Below are positions 28,920 through 38,793 of a stretch of DNA of 64,000 nucleotides, one piece after another. Positions within the stretch are counted from its first letter, which is position 1. Each line of letters opens with the position of its first letter. The translations under genes were made by a program, and so were the position numbers. Location: contig NZ_CP133269.1 in the NCBI RefSeq assembly GCF_030915525.1, positions 4,987,501-5,051,500 of the forward strand, in the 5' to 3' direction. Source of the DNA: Neobacillus sp. PS2-9. Lineage in GTDB: Bacteria > Bacillota > Bacilli > Bacillales > Cytobacillaceae. The notes under the pieces were generated by a model, which had not been told where the DNA came from, ran no database searches, and worked only from the letters and a program-made list of their open reading frames with translations.

Positions 28920-30416
28920 TTATGCTAGGTTTCGAGCCATCCCTCTTTTTAATTCTACAAAAATTTCAGCGAACAGCGGGTCCCATTGCGTACCTTTACC
29001 TTCATGAATAATCGTTAAAGCTTTGTCGACCGGCATCCCACTGCGGTAAGGACGATTGGATGTCATCGCATCAAAGGCATCTGCAACCGCGATAATTCTT
29101 CCAAATTGAGGAATATTTTCACCACTGAGGCCCTCAGGATAGCCTTTTCCATCATATCGCTCATGATGGTACAGCACACCTTCTACTACAGGTTGAAGGT
29201 CAGAAAATCCCTGAACCTGTTTAATAATATTTCTGCCTATTTCGGGATGTCTTTTAATTGCCGCGTATTCCTCATCCGTTAATTTCCCATCCTTTAAGAG
29301 GATTCGGTCCGCAACTCCAATTTTTCCAATATCGTGTAAAAGTGCCGAGGTTTTTAAAAGCCTTAGCTCTTCCTCATCTAATCCTGCTTTCTCCCCTATT
29401 TCTAGTGAATAAGCAGCAACTCGGGTAGAATGACCAAATGTATATTGGTCCCTCGCATCTAACGCAGCTGTCATACTCTCTAAAAAACTCGCAAACATGG
29501 CCTTGTTTTTTTCATCGCGACTCTGGATCGCATCAACCATATGGTTGAATCCGTTTACTAGCCCTGCGAATTCATCAGAGTACAAGGCATCGGTTTTCAC
29601 CAAGGACCCTTCCTGGACCTCTCGCATGGATTTCCTGAGCTGGACGATTGGCTGATGAACATCTAGAAACAGCAGCTTGGCTCCATAGTAGGCAAAGATA
29701 AGACCCAGCACAATAATAACGGCTGCCCAACTCCAGAAGCTTTGGCTTGAGTTTTCCGTAATACCCAGTTTTACTTGGGTAGCTAACCCGAATAAAAGAA
29801 TCGGAAACACTGAAATGTAGAGGAAACTAAACTGAAACTTGCGCTTGATTGAGAGAACCATTTTCCCTTTTAGCGTTTGCTTTTCTCCAAATTGGTTGAT
29901 GGCTATTTTCTCCACTTTTTTTAATAAGGGCTGAACGGCCTTGATGGCCAGGAAGAATTCAATAATTCCGTGCATCCCTGCCACAAGCGTAGCCCCGGCC
30001 ATTGCTAGCAAAATATAATAATAATGAAGGTGTAATAACTGCAGTTTAATGGCAAGGATTGTTAGAACCATGGCAGGAATGGATAGGCCTAATAAATGTG
30101 GCCCCATAATTCGCTTGAATGTCACAAGTGGAAACTCATGCAAATAATCAAACACACGTTGCAAACCTGCAAATTCGTGTATTTCTTTCGTGAATACATC
30201 AGAAATAGGCTTCATGTCCTTAGAAAATCGAAGGAATTCTAGTATCATCATAATGATAAAAGAAGTTCCTAAAATCCCTAACATATACAAATATTCAGTT
30301 CTTGTAAGTGTTAAAGTGAAAAAGATAAAGACGCCGCCAACGACTCCAACCGCTAGCGATGATCCTATTAAATAGTTTTTTAACAATTGCTGTCGAAATC
30401 GTCTATATTCATTCAT
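28920..30416 (-). CDS. Membrane HD-GYP domain phosphodiesterase
   Basis: The product (498 aa) has about six N-terminal membrane segments, a HAMP-like linker (QPIVQLRKSMREVQEGSL) and a C-terminal HD-GYP domain. The HD pair is in LLHDIGKIG and the GYP-type block is HHERYDGKGYPEGLSG, followed by ADAFDAMTSNRPYR. HD-GYP enzymes usually hydrolyse c-di-GMP or related cyclic dinucleotides. Which input the membrane part senses is unknown. Confidence 0.9.
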   Translation of the reverse strand: MNEYRRFRQQLLKNYLIGSSLAVGVVGGVFIFFTLTLTRTEYLYMLGILGTSFIIMMILEFLRFSKDMKPISDVFTKEIHEFAGLQRVFDYLHEFPLVTFKRIMGPHLLGLSIPAMVLTILAIKLQLLHLHYYYILLAMAGATLVAGMHGIIEFFLAIKAVQPLLKKVEKIAINQFGEKQTLKGKMVLSIKRKFQFSFLYISVFPILLFGLATQVKLGITENSSQSFWSWAAVIIVLGLIFAYYGAKLLFLDVHQPIVQLRKSMREVQEGSLVKTDALYSDEFAGLVNGFNHMVDAIQSRDEKNKAMFASFLESMTAALDARDQYTFGHSTRVAAYSLEIGEKAGLDEEELRLLKTSALLHDIGKIGVADRILLKDGKLTDEEYAAIKRHPEIGRNIIKQVQGFSDLQPVVEGVLYHHERYDGKGYPEGLSGENIPQFGRIIAVADAFDAMTSNRPYRSGMPVDKALTIIHEGKGTQWDPLFAEIFVELKRGMARNLA

Positions 30417-30517
30417 ACATTATGGGCCTGCTTTCAGCAAAACTAGATTTGTACCAATTATTATAAACGAATCCCCTATCGTTTGTATCTACAACTATCT
30501 TAAATAGGGGGGAAAAT

Positions 30518-31300
30518 TTAGGATCCCGTGGACCGATAATGCCTTACCCCAAACTGCCAGACCAGAAAACACGGCAGAATAAAGAGGCTCCCGGCTACTG
30601 GTGTGAGCAGGTAAAGAACCCCATCCCCCTCACTTTTTCCGAGAATATACAGTAGGGGCAAATAATTGACGGTGCCAAATGGAATCACATAGGTAAAGAA
30701 ACGGGAGACCCATTTTTGATAGATATTAAGAGGATATTGGGCCATCTCCCGGCCTCCATCGGTAAATATATTTGCTACCTCTAAACCTTGTACGGTCCAA
30801 AAACACATGGTTGCTGCCAGCATATAAATCCCGGTAAAGATAAGCACCCCGCTAATTATCATAAATATAAGTGTCAACATTTTTATTGGCGTCCAATCGA
30901 TCGGTAGATTCATTACTGCCCAAATTAATACAAACAAACTTTGAAGCAGTCTTCCAAATCTCGTAAACTCGAATTGGGAGCCCAATACTTGGACAAAGGT
31001 ACTTCTTGGTCTAACCAGTAGCCGGTCAAAGTCTCCTTTTATGATGAGGCTTGAAAAGGTATCAAAGCCCCGAGCAAAGCATTCACTTAAGGCAAAGGCC
31101 ATGTGAATGATCCCGAAGCAAAGGGCTACCTCGAATAACTGCCACCCCTTTATTTGACCAAATCGCTCAAACAATAAGTACAAACCTGCAAAAATGGCGA
31201 AAGGAATAAAAAATTGCCCTAACGACAGCAGCAAGAAAGACGTACGATACTGCATTTGAGATTTAAAGAGTATTTGTAAGTATTTAAAGTATAGTCGCAA
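30518..31300 (-). CDS. ABC-2 type exporter permease
   Basis: The product (260 aa) has about six membrane segments and belongs with the ABC-2 permeases that pair with a second permease and a YhaQ-like ATPase. It lies 6 bp after the second permease gene and ends the three-gene operon. The exported substrate cannot be read from sequence. Confidence 0.85.
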   Translation of the reverse strand: MRLYFKYLQILFKSQMQYRTSFLLLSLGQFFIPFAIFAGLYLLFERFGQIKGWQLFEVALCFGIIHMAFALSECFARGFDTFSSLIIKGDFDRLLVRPRSTFVQVLGSQFEFTRFGRLLQSLFVLIWAVMNLPIDWTPIKMLTLIFMIISGVLIFTGIYMLAATMCFWTVQGLEVANIFTDGGREMAQYPLNIYQKWVSRFFTYVIPFGTVNYLPLLYILGKSEGDGVLYLLTPVAGSLFILPCFLVWQFGVRHYRSTGS

Positions 31301-31306
31301 CCTACA

Positions 31307-32110
31307 TCAACCTCCCTGAACGACGACTTTCCTTAAAATCAGGTTAAGTGCGCATCTTCCTAATACGACCAGTACAGCTAAATAGGCAAGCTGAATGAGG
31401 ATTCCGTTGATGGCAGCCTGCCCGGAGATATGCCCCGAATAGACTCTGAACGGAAAATCAGCTGTCCAGCGGAACGGAAGGATATTGGCAATAGTCTGAA
31501 GCCATGACGGCATGAGCGGGACTGGTATGATTAAACCTGCAAAAAACTCCCCGAGTACACTAAATAATAGAAGAGAGCCGACTGGTGACATCGTTACAAA
31601 TACGGATATGTATAAGAACATAGAAATAGCAATTAACAGAAGCAATCCTAATAATAAGGTGATGATGAATAGTATAAGTGTAGTGACACTTGGCGGTATC
31701 GTCAGTCTGTAAGTGGCAGGCAGAAAGAGAGCAATGATCAGTATGGGAAAGCAGCGCAGCAGCGCACTCGACAGCCGTTGGGCTAGCAGCTTCGCATACC
31801 AAAATCCATAGAGCTCCCAAGGACGGCAAAGCTCATACGCAATGTTCCCACTTGTAATCAGTTCAAACAGTTCATTATCGCGGAACCACATGGTAACAAA
31901 AACAAGAAAGGCCTGTTGCAGCCAAACATATGTAATTATTTGTGGTAAGGATATGGGCGGTGTTTTGGTCGCATGTTGATAGAAGGCTTCGAACACCATA
32001 ATAATGATAATACCCCAAAAAAATTGTGTGGCTACTCCCGCAAATGCACCTGTTCGATACTGCATCCCCATGTTAAGCCTCAGCTTCAAAAAGGATACAT
32101 ATGGTCTCAT
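31307..32110 (-). CDS. ABC-2 type exporter permease
   Basis: The product (267 aa) has six membrane segments; EFFAGLIIPVPLMPSWLQTIANILPF is a typical ABC-2 permease region. Its start overlaps the end of the ATPase gene by 4 bp (ATGA), so the three genes are translationally linked. Two unequal permeases imply a heterodimeric channel. Confidence 0.86.
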   Translation of the reverse strand: MRPYVSFLKLRLNMGMQYRTGAFAGVATQFFWGIIIIMVFEAFYQHATKTPPISLPQIITYVWLQQAFLVFVTMWFRDNELFELITSGNIAYELCRPWELYGFWYAKLLAQRLSSALLRCFPILIIALFLPATYRLTIPPSVTTLILFIITLLLGLLLLIAISMFLYISVFVTMSPVGSLLLFSVLGEFFAGLIIPVPLMPSWLQTIANILPFRWTADFPFRVYSGHISGQAAINGILIQLAYLAVLVVLGRCALNLILRKVVVQGG

Positions 32111-33084
32111 ATTTGGTACTCCTTATATAGCTGGACAATAATATCCTCGATCGGTTGTGTCTCTATGGTCACATCTTGGAGCTCAACCTGTTTGGACAGC
32201 TGAGTAATCACATCAGATGTTTTGATCGCCTCGGTATCTACACTTAGAACAACCCGTTCAGGTGACCATGAAAGGGTTGATGTCCCTCGTATTTGAATTT
32301 GCTTTGGATTTTTTTCATAATCAGCCGTGATCGTTTTATGGGTACCAAACTGGTTTCTTAACTCATTTAGATTGCCATCGTATAACAAGCTCCCTTTTCC
32401 GATCAGAATGACCCGATCAGCCAATGCTTCTATATCGTTCATATCGTGTGTAGTGAGGATGACCGTTACGCCTTTCTCCTTGTTAATCGTTTTAATAAAC
32501 TGACGGACGGCAATTTTTGAAACAGCATCAAGGCCAATGGTCGGTTCATCTAAAAATAAAATTTTGGGATTGTGAATGAGGGAAGCTGCAATTTCACAGC
32601 GCATCCGCTGCCCTAAGCTTAATTGGCGGACGGGTGATTGGACTATTGTTTGCAGTTCTAGTGTTTCAATAAGTAGATCAATGGTGGTGTTATATTCTTG
32701 CGGTGGAATCTTGTATATATCTTTTAACAGTTCAAATGAATCTAGTACGGGAACATCCCACCAGAGCTGAGAACGCTGGCCAAAAACAACCCCGATGTTT
32801 TTTACATATTGCACTCGGTCCTTCCAAGGTGTGTAGCCCATAATGCTACAGCTGCCGGTGTCCGGCACCAGGATTCCGCTCATAATTTTAATGGTGGTGG
32901 ACTTCCCTGCCCCATTTGGACCGATGTAACCGACTATTTCTCCTGGATTAATAGAAAAAGAGATATCCTTCAGTGCTTCTACTATCGTATGTTTTCGGTA
33001 GAATAGAGCTTTTGCCGCCTCCCTCACTCCTGATGTGCGCTGGGCAACCTTATAGGATTTCGAGATTCCTTCTAACCTAATCAA
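32107..33084 (-). CDS. ABC exporter ATP-binding protein
   Basis: The product (325 aa) has Walker A GPNGAGKSTTIK, signature LSLGQRMRCEIA, Walker B ILFLDEPTIGLD and the switch His in TTHDMNDIE. A C-terminal regulatory extension of about 90 residues follows. It is the first gene of the exporter operon. The group is often annotated as daunorubicin-type or unknown multidrug; resistance is a guess. Confidence 0.9.
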   Translation of the reverse strand: MIRLEGISKSYKVAQRTSGVREAAKALFYRKHTIVEALKDISFSINPGEIVGYIGPNGAGKSTTIKIMSGILVPDTGSCSIMGYTPWKDRVQYVKNIGVVFGQRSQLWWDVPVLDSFELLKDIYKIPPQEYNTTIDLLIETLELQTIVQSPVRQLSLGQRMRCEIAASLIHNPKILFLDEPTIGLDAVSKIAVRQFIKTINKEKGVTVILTTHDMNDIEALADRVILIGKGSLLYDGNLNELRNQFGTHKTITADYEKNPKQIQIRGTSTLSWSPERVVLSVDTEAIKTSDVITQLSKQVELQDVTIETQPIEDIIVQLYKEYQI

Positions 33085-33258
33085 AACGCGTCCCTCCTTT
33101 TTGAGTCACAGAGGAAAATAATAACATTCTGTGTTAATTGTTGTCAACAATATTCTGAATAGTGAAAGTTAACTAAATGTTCATTTGTGCAACACGTGTT
33201 TATAGGTGAATTTTTGTAAAATAGACTTGAGTGTTCTTTTAAAGAAAGGAAGTGGCCC

Positions 33259-34181
33259 ATGGATGTTTTAAAGCCTCGTACCGAATCAAAGGAATTATTA
33301 GTCTGGAGGAATTTACATGCACGAAGTGAATTAACATCGGATGAAAAATATTACTATCGCACCCTTGAAAAGGGATATGAAGGTGAGTTGATGTTCGATA
33401 AGCTGACAAAGGGGCTTCAATGTGATGTTTACATTTTGAACGGTCTACTCTTTGAAATTAACAACTCTTATTTCCAAATCGACACCTTACTGATTGCTCC
33501 CCAAAAGATTTACGTATACGATGTGAAAAATTCTGAAGGCGACTATTTGTACGAAGCTGAAAAGTTTCGGAGGCTTCAGGGTGGCAACGATATTAAAAAT
33601 CCATTACACCAATTGGAACGGTGTGAAACATTACTTCGCCAATTTTTGAAAAACTCGGCTATCAGTTACCTATTGATAGTCACATTGTCTTCATTAACCC
33701 TGAGTTCACCTTATATCAAGCTCCCCATGACAAGCCCATTGTATTTCCAACGCAGTTAAATCAACTTTTCAAGCGATTAAACACTATTCCTTCGAAGCTA
33801 TCAAAAAGACATAAAGATCTCGCTGACCAATTAATGGCTGCGCACCAAAATGAGTATCCCTTTTGCAAATTTCCTCCCTATCAATTTGACCAACTGAAAA
33901 AGGGGAAACTATGTGCAACGTGTCATTCCGTTTCTACTTTCCAAGGAGAAAGACGTTTGGTTTGTGATGTTTGCGGCCATGAAGAAACTATAGATGCCGC
34001 TGTCCTCCGAGCTGTGGCGGAGTTAAGGCTGCTTTTTCCGGAGAGGAAGATTACTACTAATCTTGTTTACGAGTGGTGTGGTGAGGGTGAAGGTGAAGGT
34101 GGTTCACGAAAGAGGTTTGTTAGGATTTTAAGAAAAAACCTTTGTGCTAAGGGGTACGGGAGATGGATTTACTATGAGTGA
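33259..34181 (+). pseudogene. NERD domain protein, frameshifted
   Basis: The first frame gives a nuclease-related NERD domain (GYEGELMFDKL; FQIDTLLIAPQKIYVYDVKN; LRRLQGG-like RRLQGGNDIKNPLHQLE). At an A-run near 33649-33653 (five As where six would restore the frame) the reading shifts by one base. The continuation KLGYQLPIDSHIVFINPEF leads to a zinc-ribbon-like CATC...CDVC region and a C-terminus at 34181. Restored, it would be about 307 aa. A one-base loss in a homopolymer may be a sequencing error or a true inactivation. Confidence 0.8.
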
Positions 34182-34290
34182 GCAACATTTTTAAACAAGT
34201 AAAACTTTTGTAAGCGACTGTTTTGTGCCATTGCCTTGTCCGCGGTCTCGTAAATACACTGTACGAGACCGCTTGTCCTTTTTTTCCTTT

Positions 34291-34742
34291 GGCTTCGGTT
34301 GCATAGAACCGTTCTACGAACCCTTTTGCTGTTTTCTCCTTTTGCTTCGGTCGTATAGAACTCCTCTATGAACCCTTTTGCTACCTTTTCCTTTGACTTT
34401 GGTCGCATAGAGCCCCTCTACGCTACCTTTTGCTTCTTTTTCCTTTGGCTTTGGTCGCATAGGACCCCTTTACGCTACCTTCTGTTGTTTTTTCGTCCGG
34501 CTTTGGTCGCATAGGACCCCTCTACGCTACCTTCTGTTGTTTTTTCGTCCGGCTTCGGTCGCATAGAACCTCTCTACGAACCCTTTTGCTTCTTTTTCCT
34601 CCGGCTTCAGTCGCATAAAACCTCTCTACGAGACCTTTTGCCATTTCCCCCTCTGGCTTCGGTAGCATAGAACACCTCTACACGACCTTTTGCTTTTTCC
34701 CCCTTTGACCTCGGTCGCATAGAATCACCTCTCTGCGGAACC
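34291..34742. repeat. 52-bp tandem repeat, about nine diverged units
   Basis: Units built on GGCTTCGGTCGCATAGAACC then CTCTACGAACCCTTTTGC recur every 52 bp (for example GCTTCGGT at 34292 and 34344). The first is preceded by a partial unit containing GGTCTCGTA...TACGAGACC. Units vary by several bases. The array fills the space between the convergent NERD and AIM24 genes. The reading frames across it are periodic and not called as genes. Confidence 0.88.
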
Positions 34743-34791
34743 ATCCTCTTCTTTTGCACTCCACACAGTCAAATAGCCTCCCCACTCAAAG

Positions 34792-34827
34792 AAAAAACGC
34801 CGTTTTAGCTTATTCCCTAAACGGCGG
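34792..34827 (-). terminator. Terminator of the AIM24-family gene
   Basis: The stem CGCCGTTTAG/CTAAAACGGCG is followed leftward by TTTTTTC. Confidence 0.88.
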
Positions 34828-34843
34828 CATCTCATATAAATCG

Positions 34844-35539
34844 CTAGCTCTTGTTCTCAATCCTCCGAACCTCTTCGTATGGCTGCACTACAACAAATCC
34901 TTCTCCCTCAAATCTCATTTGGATGGACTCGCCGCTTCCTCTTCCAAAGAATGTCTTCAAACTGATATCCGTCTGAAACTCCGGACGCAGATTACCTGAC
35001 CACGCAACCGTTGCATTTGGATCCGTAATAACAGGCTGTCCTGGTGTAACCCTTAGCGTGAGCGGTTCATAATGAGTCGTAATGGCAATCATACCCGTGC
35101 CTTCACAACGAACATTAAATAAGCCGCCAGCCATTAGCCCGGCAATCTTTTTCATTAACTTGATCTCCCACTTAATGCTCGGTTCAAATGCGAGCAGATC
35201 ATTGCCGTTCACATAGATGGATTCATTATTCAAATGTAGAATAATAATCTTTTTGCCCTCATCCGCTAAATACAATTTTCCTTGGCCGCCGGCTTTCATC
35301 AACGAGGCACCTTCACCGGTGATCGCCTTCTTGAAAGCCGTACCTAGACCATGCTCCAAAATCCCTTCGCGTTCAAACTTGATTTTTCCATGATAGGCAA
35401 CCATAGACCCAGCCTTCGCCCAAACCTGACCGTCGAGGTTCACCTCTAGCATTCTAGGAGTCTCCAATTCAAAGAACCCCTCACCCTTATCTACCTGCTC
35501 TGTTTTAGTAATAAATTCATTAATCGAATACTTATTCAA
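34844..35539 (-). CDS. AIM24 family protein
   Basis: The product (231 aa) matches the AIM24/TIGR00266 beta-rich family: MLEVNLDGQVWAKAGSMVAY, GGQGKLYLADEGKKI, YVNGNDLLAFEPSIKWEI and GLFNVRCEGTGMIAI. Bacterial function is not established; yeast Aim24 is mitochondrial. It is monocistronic, with AGGGG at the start and a clean terminator. Confidence 0.88.
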   Translation of the reverse strand: MNKYSINEFITKTEQVDKGEGFFELETPRMLEVNLDGQVWAKAGSMVAYHGKIKFEREGILEHGLGTAFKKAITGEGASLMKAGGQGKLYLADEGKKIIILHLNNESIYVNGNDLLAFEPSIKWEIKLMKKIAGLMAGGLFNVRCEGTGMIAITTHYEPLTLRVTPGQPVITDPNATVAWSGNLRPEFQTDISLKTFFGRGSGESIQMRFEGEGFVVVQPYEEVRRIENKS

Positions 35540-35606
35540 CCTTTCCCCTCCTAAACATCCGCCATTCTTTTAAAATTTTACCATACTTTTCCTTTTAGGA
35601 AGCACA

Positions 35607-35640
35607 CAAAAAACACCGTCCAAGTAATTTGAACGGTGTC
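35607..35640 (-). terminator. Terminator of the methyltransferase gene
   Basis: The stem ACACCGTTCAAA/TTGGACGGTGT is followed leftward by TTTTTTG. Confidence 0.88.
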
Positions 35641-35646
35641 CCCAGC

Positions 35647-36567
35647 CTATTTCCTCACCACTAAATGCGCAAAGTGAAAATGATCGAAGGCGTGCAGATC
35701 ATCCTCTCTATCCTCGAAGTACCATTCTTCAATATTAGCCGGGGATAGATTTTCATAGACTAACATATTGCAATCCTGTAGTTCCAGGTCAAGCGTGAAC
35801 GGATCAAAGCCAGTTACCATAGCTTCGCCTGTGTGGGCTGTAATCTGTCGCATTTGGATTAATTTCTTAGAGGCTAGTTCATCATTAAATGCAGTATCGT
35901 CGAGGTAATCAAAGATGAAAGAACTACCATTCACAGACAAATCAGAAACAGTAGAAAGAAGTTGATAGAAATCTTTTTTCTCAAGGTACATCACCACACC
36001 CAGTAAGCTGAAGTAGGTTAAGGTTTGTTCATTGTAAACAACCTTCTTTAACTCGTCCCGAAGTGAGTCCTTTTTAAAATCAAAAGGGACAAAGTGTACG
36101 TTCTTAGGAATTTCAATCCCCATTTCTTGGAGGCGGCTGATTTTAAAAGCTTGCGTTGCGGGGTGATCGACTTCATAGATGATAAAATCATCTGGGAGAT
36201 TTTCTTGTTGTCTTAATGCAAATGTATCAAAGCCTGCCCCTAAAATCACATACTGTCTGACACCTCGTTCAATAGCTGATAGCAATCCATCCTCTGCATA
36301 ACGAGCGCGGCTGACTAATTGGGGAACGGTTTGGTTATTCATCACCCACTGCAATTTTTCTTCGAATGTCTTCAAGGACTCACTCTTCTCTGGTGAAAAA
36401 AAAGCAATCGCATTCGCCCAATTCGTGCTGATTAGCTGCTTTTCTTCCTCCTTTAAAAGAGTACTGGCAACAAAATCATTAAAAATGGGTTGATTACTTT
36501 GTAAGGCATGATACCCCCTAGCATAGCAGCTGACTAATGCAGTTAAGCTTTCCTTGTTTTTCTCCAA
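35647..36567 (-). CDS. Class I SAM-dependent methyltransferase (LCM/TIGR00027-like)
   Basis: The product (306 aa) resembles the leucine carboxyl methyltransferase-like family: SRARYAEDGLLSAIERGVRQYVILGAGFDTFALR includes the SAM-binding GAGFDTF, and FIIYEVDHPATQAFK and FVPFDFKKDSL follow. In this family the methyl acceptor is often unknown and small-molecule targets are likely. It lies alone with its own terminator. Confidence 0.87.
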   Translation of the reverse strand: MEKNKESLTALVSCYARGYHALQSNQPIFNDFVASTLLKEEEKQLISTNWANAIAFFSPEKSESLKTFEEKLQWVMNNQTVPQLVSRARYAEDGLLSAIERGVRQYVILGAGFDTFALRQQENLPDDFIIYEVDHPATQAFKISRLQEMGIEIPKNVHFVPFDFKKDSLRDELKKVVYNEQTLTYFSLLGVVMYLEKKDFYQLLSTVSDLSVNGSSFIFDYLDDTAFNDELASKKLIQMRQITAHTGEAMVTGFDPFTLDLELQDCNMLVYENLSPANIEEWYFEDREDDLHAFDHFHFAHLVVRK

Positions 36568-36591
36568 AGAAATTCCCCCTTCCTATAGAAA

Positions 36592-36625
36592 CAAAAAACT
36601 CCCAGCAGGATTCTGCCAGGAGTTT
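36592..36625 (-). terminator. Terminator of the 36699-38158 gene pair
   Basis: The stem AACTCCTGGCA/TGCTGGGAGTT is followed leftward by TTTTGTT. Confidence 0.82.
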
Positions 36626-36698
36626 ATTATATGACACATTATAACCATTTACAATAATGTTAAATTATAGCACAAATAAATTATTTTGTCAATAATTT

Positions 36699-37442
36699 TT
36701 ATTGTTTTTCAATTTCTGATTCACTTAACTGCCTGACATACTCTTGATTAAAATTACCATTTTGAAAGCCGCTCCCATTTGCAGAATTCATCGTTCTCGC
36801 AACTTTCCCCGACTGATCGTAAGGAATATAGCCGAAATACATACCTGCATTAAATAGGATTCCGTTAGAGAACAGTCCAGTTTGTTCCATAGGACCAGCT
36901 TGTGAGAATGAACTCATAGACGCAGCCCATTCTTTAGGCATTTTCAACACCCCATAAGACTTTTTTTGTTCAACTTTCTTTTCAATTTGAATCCTAGGTT
37001 CATACCATAGTTGCCTATTAGCACCATGATAGCCTCTATCCCTTATCATATAAAATTTCAATTGATTCACCTGGTCATCCGGATGAAAGTTCCATAATAG
37101 GTAAAACGTAGATGGGTCATTATTGTCTATTTTCCAAACATGCACATCCCCTGTCGTTTCAATGGAAACTACTTTCCACTTATGATTTTCCCATTGCCAA
37201 TAACTCACTCCATATTTATCATCCTTCGAAATAAAAGGGACAAACCGATGCCGCTCATCTATAGCGATGGAATCCTGAATGACTTTTGGTGAAGCCTCTG
37301 GGAAAACACGATGAATCTTCTCAAGTAATTGGTCACTTTTGGGAAACTCAGTTGGTTTCGAAAAATAATACCAATAAGCCAATATACTAGATGCGATAAT
37401 GACTACAGCTAATAAAGGGAAAATAAATAATCTTTTATTCAA
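36699..37442 (-). CDS. Hypothetical membrane-anchored protein
   Basis: The product (247 aa) starts with a single hydrophobic segment, LFIFPLLAVVIIASSILAYW, that predicts an anchor or uncleaved signal; the rest should be extracellular. It contains SYWQWENHKWKVVSIETTG and FYLLWNFHPDDQVNQLKFYM but no family I recognise. It lies 2 bp after the next membrane gene, so the two form an operon and may act together. Confidence 0.6.
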   Translation of the reverse strand: MNKRLFIFPLLAVVIIASSILAYWYYFSKPTEFPKSDQLLEKIHRVFPEASPKVIQDSIAIDERHRFVPFISKDDKYGVSYWQWENHKWKVVSIETTGDVHVWKIDNNDPSTFYLLWNFHPDDQVNQLKFYMIRDRGYHGANRQLWYEPRIQIEKKVEQKKSYGVLKMPKEWAASMSSFSQAGPMEQTGLFSNGILFNAGMYFGYIPYDQSGKVARTMNSANGSGFQNGNFNQEYVRQLSESEIEKQ

Positions 37443-37444
37443 TG

Positions 37445-38158
37445 CTAGTTCCCTCCCATTAACATTGACTCTTTAGATCGGTAATAGAGCTGCTTTTTCG
37501 GCGTAGATACTAACAAACCTTTTCCATCATCTTCTATGTAGATAATGGCATTAAGATTACTTCCCCATTTAGGAGAAAAACCAATAAGTTGATAAGGGAA
37601 TTTTTCACTTTTTTTAGTAGATTCCATTTCAATTTCGTTATACCACTCGATTCCATGGTTAGCTGCAGGCCTCATATTATGTATTTGTTTTTGTAAACTT
37701 TCCTTATCTAAAGTTTGCTCATTTGCCGAAGGATAAGTTGCAATTATGGAAGCATCCACCACATGAGAGATATAGGTCGAAAGTTCATCTTCCGAGTAAA
37801 AAAATTGATGAACTGGTATAGAAAGTAACGTATTTGCTAAAAAGATGTAATTAGCAAAAAAGCCCAGCCAGGCAAATGATCGGTATCTCTCCCATCTTCC
37901 TTCCTTTCTTCTTAAAATCAAATACAAAATCCAAACACCTAATGGTAAAATAGAAAATTTCACCTGGGTGTCCGCTACATTCCAATTGATAGAAAATGAA
38001 AAGAGTCCAATATATGTACAAACAAGAATCTTCAAGACCTTTGATTTCTCAGGTATACGTCTGTAAAGCCGATAGGCAAATAGCCCGATTATGGCCCACG
38101 ATATAAGTTCAAAAATGAACTCTATTAGATTAAACGAAAAATTATATGAAATATTCAT
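37445..38158 (-). CDS. Hypothetical membrane protein
   Basis: The product (about 237 aa) has four N-terminal hydrophobic segments followed by an extracytoplasmic domain with KFPYQLIGFSPKWGSNLNAI and IYIEDDGKGLLVSTPK. I do not recognise it. The ATG at 38158 is chosen because GGGAGGCGA lies just upstream. It is the first gene of a pair with the anchored protein that follows. Confidence 0.6.
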   Translation of the reverse strand: MNISYNFSFNLIEFIFELISWAIIGLFAYRLYRRIPEKSKVLKILVCTYIGLFSFSINWNVADTQVKFSILPLGVWILYLILRRKEGRWERYRSFAWLGFFANYIFLANTLLSIPVHQFFYSEDELSTYISHVVDASIIATYPSANEQTLDKESLQKQIHNMRPAANHGIEWYNEIEMESTKKSEKFPYQLIGFSPKWGSNLNAIIYIEDDGKGLLVSTPKKQLYYRSKESMLMGGN

Positions 38159-38211
38159 CCATTCGCCTCCCACTTACATAATTCTCCAATAATATACAAA
38201 TTTCCTTTAAT

Positions 38212-38237
38212 AAAAATGCAGGAATCTAAACTCCTGC
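38212..38237 (-). terminator. Terminator of the lipase remnant
   Basis: The stem GCAGGA/TCCTGC is followed leftward by a T-run, just past the stop at 38245. Confidence 0.7.
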
Positions 38238-38244
38238 CTTAAAG

Positions 38245-38648
38245 CTAGTTGCTATTATCGCCCTTACCATTTAAGCCATCCAATATGGCTGGTTTTGGCG
38301 CCTCGCTACTAAGTAATCCGCTATGGCTGACACCGCTAACCTCAACATTTTTAGCCCCATTCAATATCGAACTGGTATAAGGACCTATGACTTCATCAGT
38401 TGTACTATAAATAGAGGTATATTTAACAAAAGCACCTGGAGTCTCATCCCCACTATTTAGGTCCTGTAGGAACCGGCCATCTGGCATCATTTCTCTTGCA
38501 CCTGCGGTAAAGAAGCCGTAGTAGGCGCTGTTTGTGCCATGATGTGGTGAACCAAGTGTAATCACATCGTTAACCTTGCAGCATTAGCGGATTGATACAC
38601 CCCAAAAACTAAGATAAAAATTGTAAACAAACTCATGACTCTTTTCAT
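38245..38648 (-). pseudogene. Extracellular lipase (LipA-like), internally deleted
   Basis: An ATG at 38648 with GGGAGG upstream opens a 28-codon signal peptide (MKRVMSLFTIFILVFGVYQS then ANA) and stops at once. The following frame, [14 protein letters not shown], is the last half of a LipA-type lipase. It keeps the catalytic Asp region ([12 protein letters not shown]) and His (GVSHSGLL) and ends [12 protein letters not shown]. The middle, with the oxyanion HG and the Ser elbow AHSMGG, is missing. A short internal deletion has therefore joined the two ends out of frame. Confidence 0.82.
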
Positions 38649-38793
38649 AAACAACCTCCCCATTATTAACCAATTAATCTATTAAAATTAGAAACAGTAC
38701 CTTTAATTATATATTCCAATATTTATATGAAATGCCGGTATTCCCTTCCAATTTTTGAATAGAGGGGAAGGTTTTCTGCGTTACAACTTAGTC

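Noticed and set aside
34291..34742. Possible CRISPR array or repeat-protein gene
   Set aside because: Repeats are contiguous and diverged with no unique spacers. Frames across it lack a ribosome-binding site and protein-like composition.
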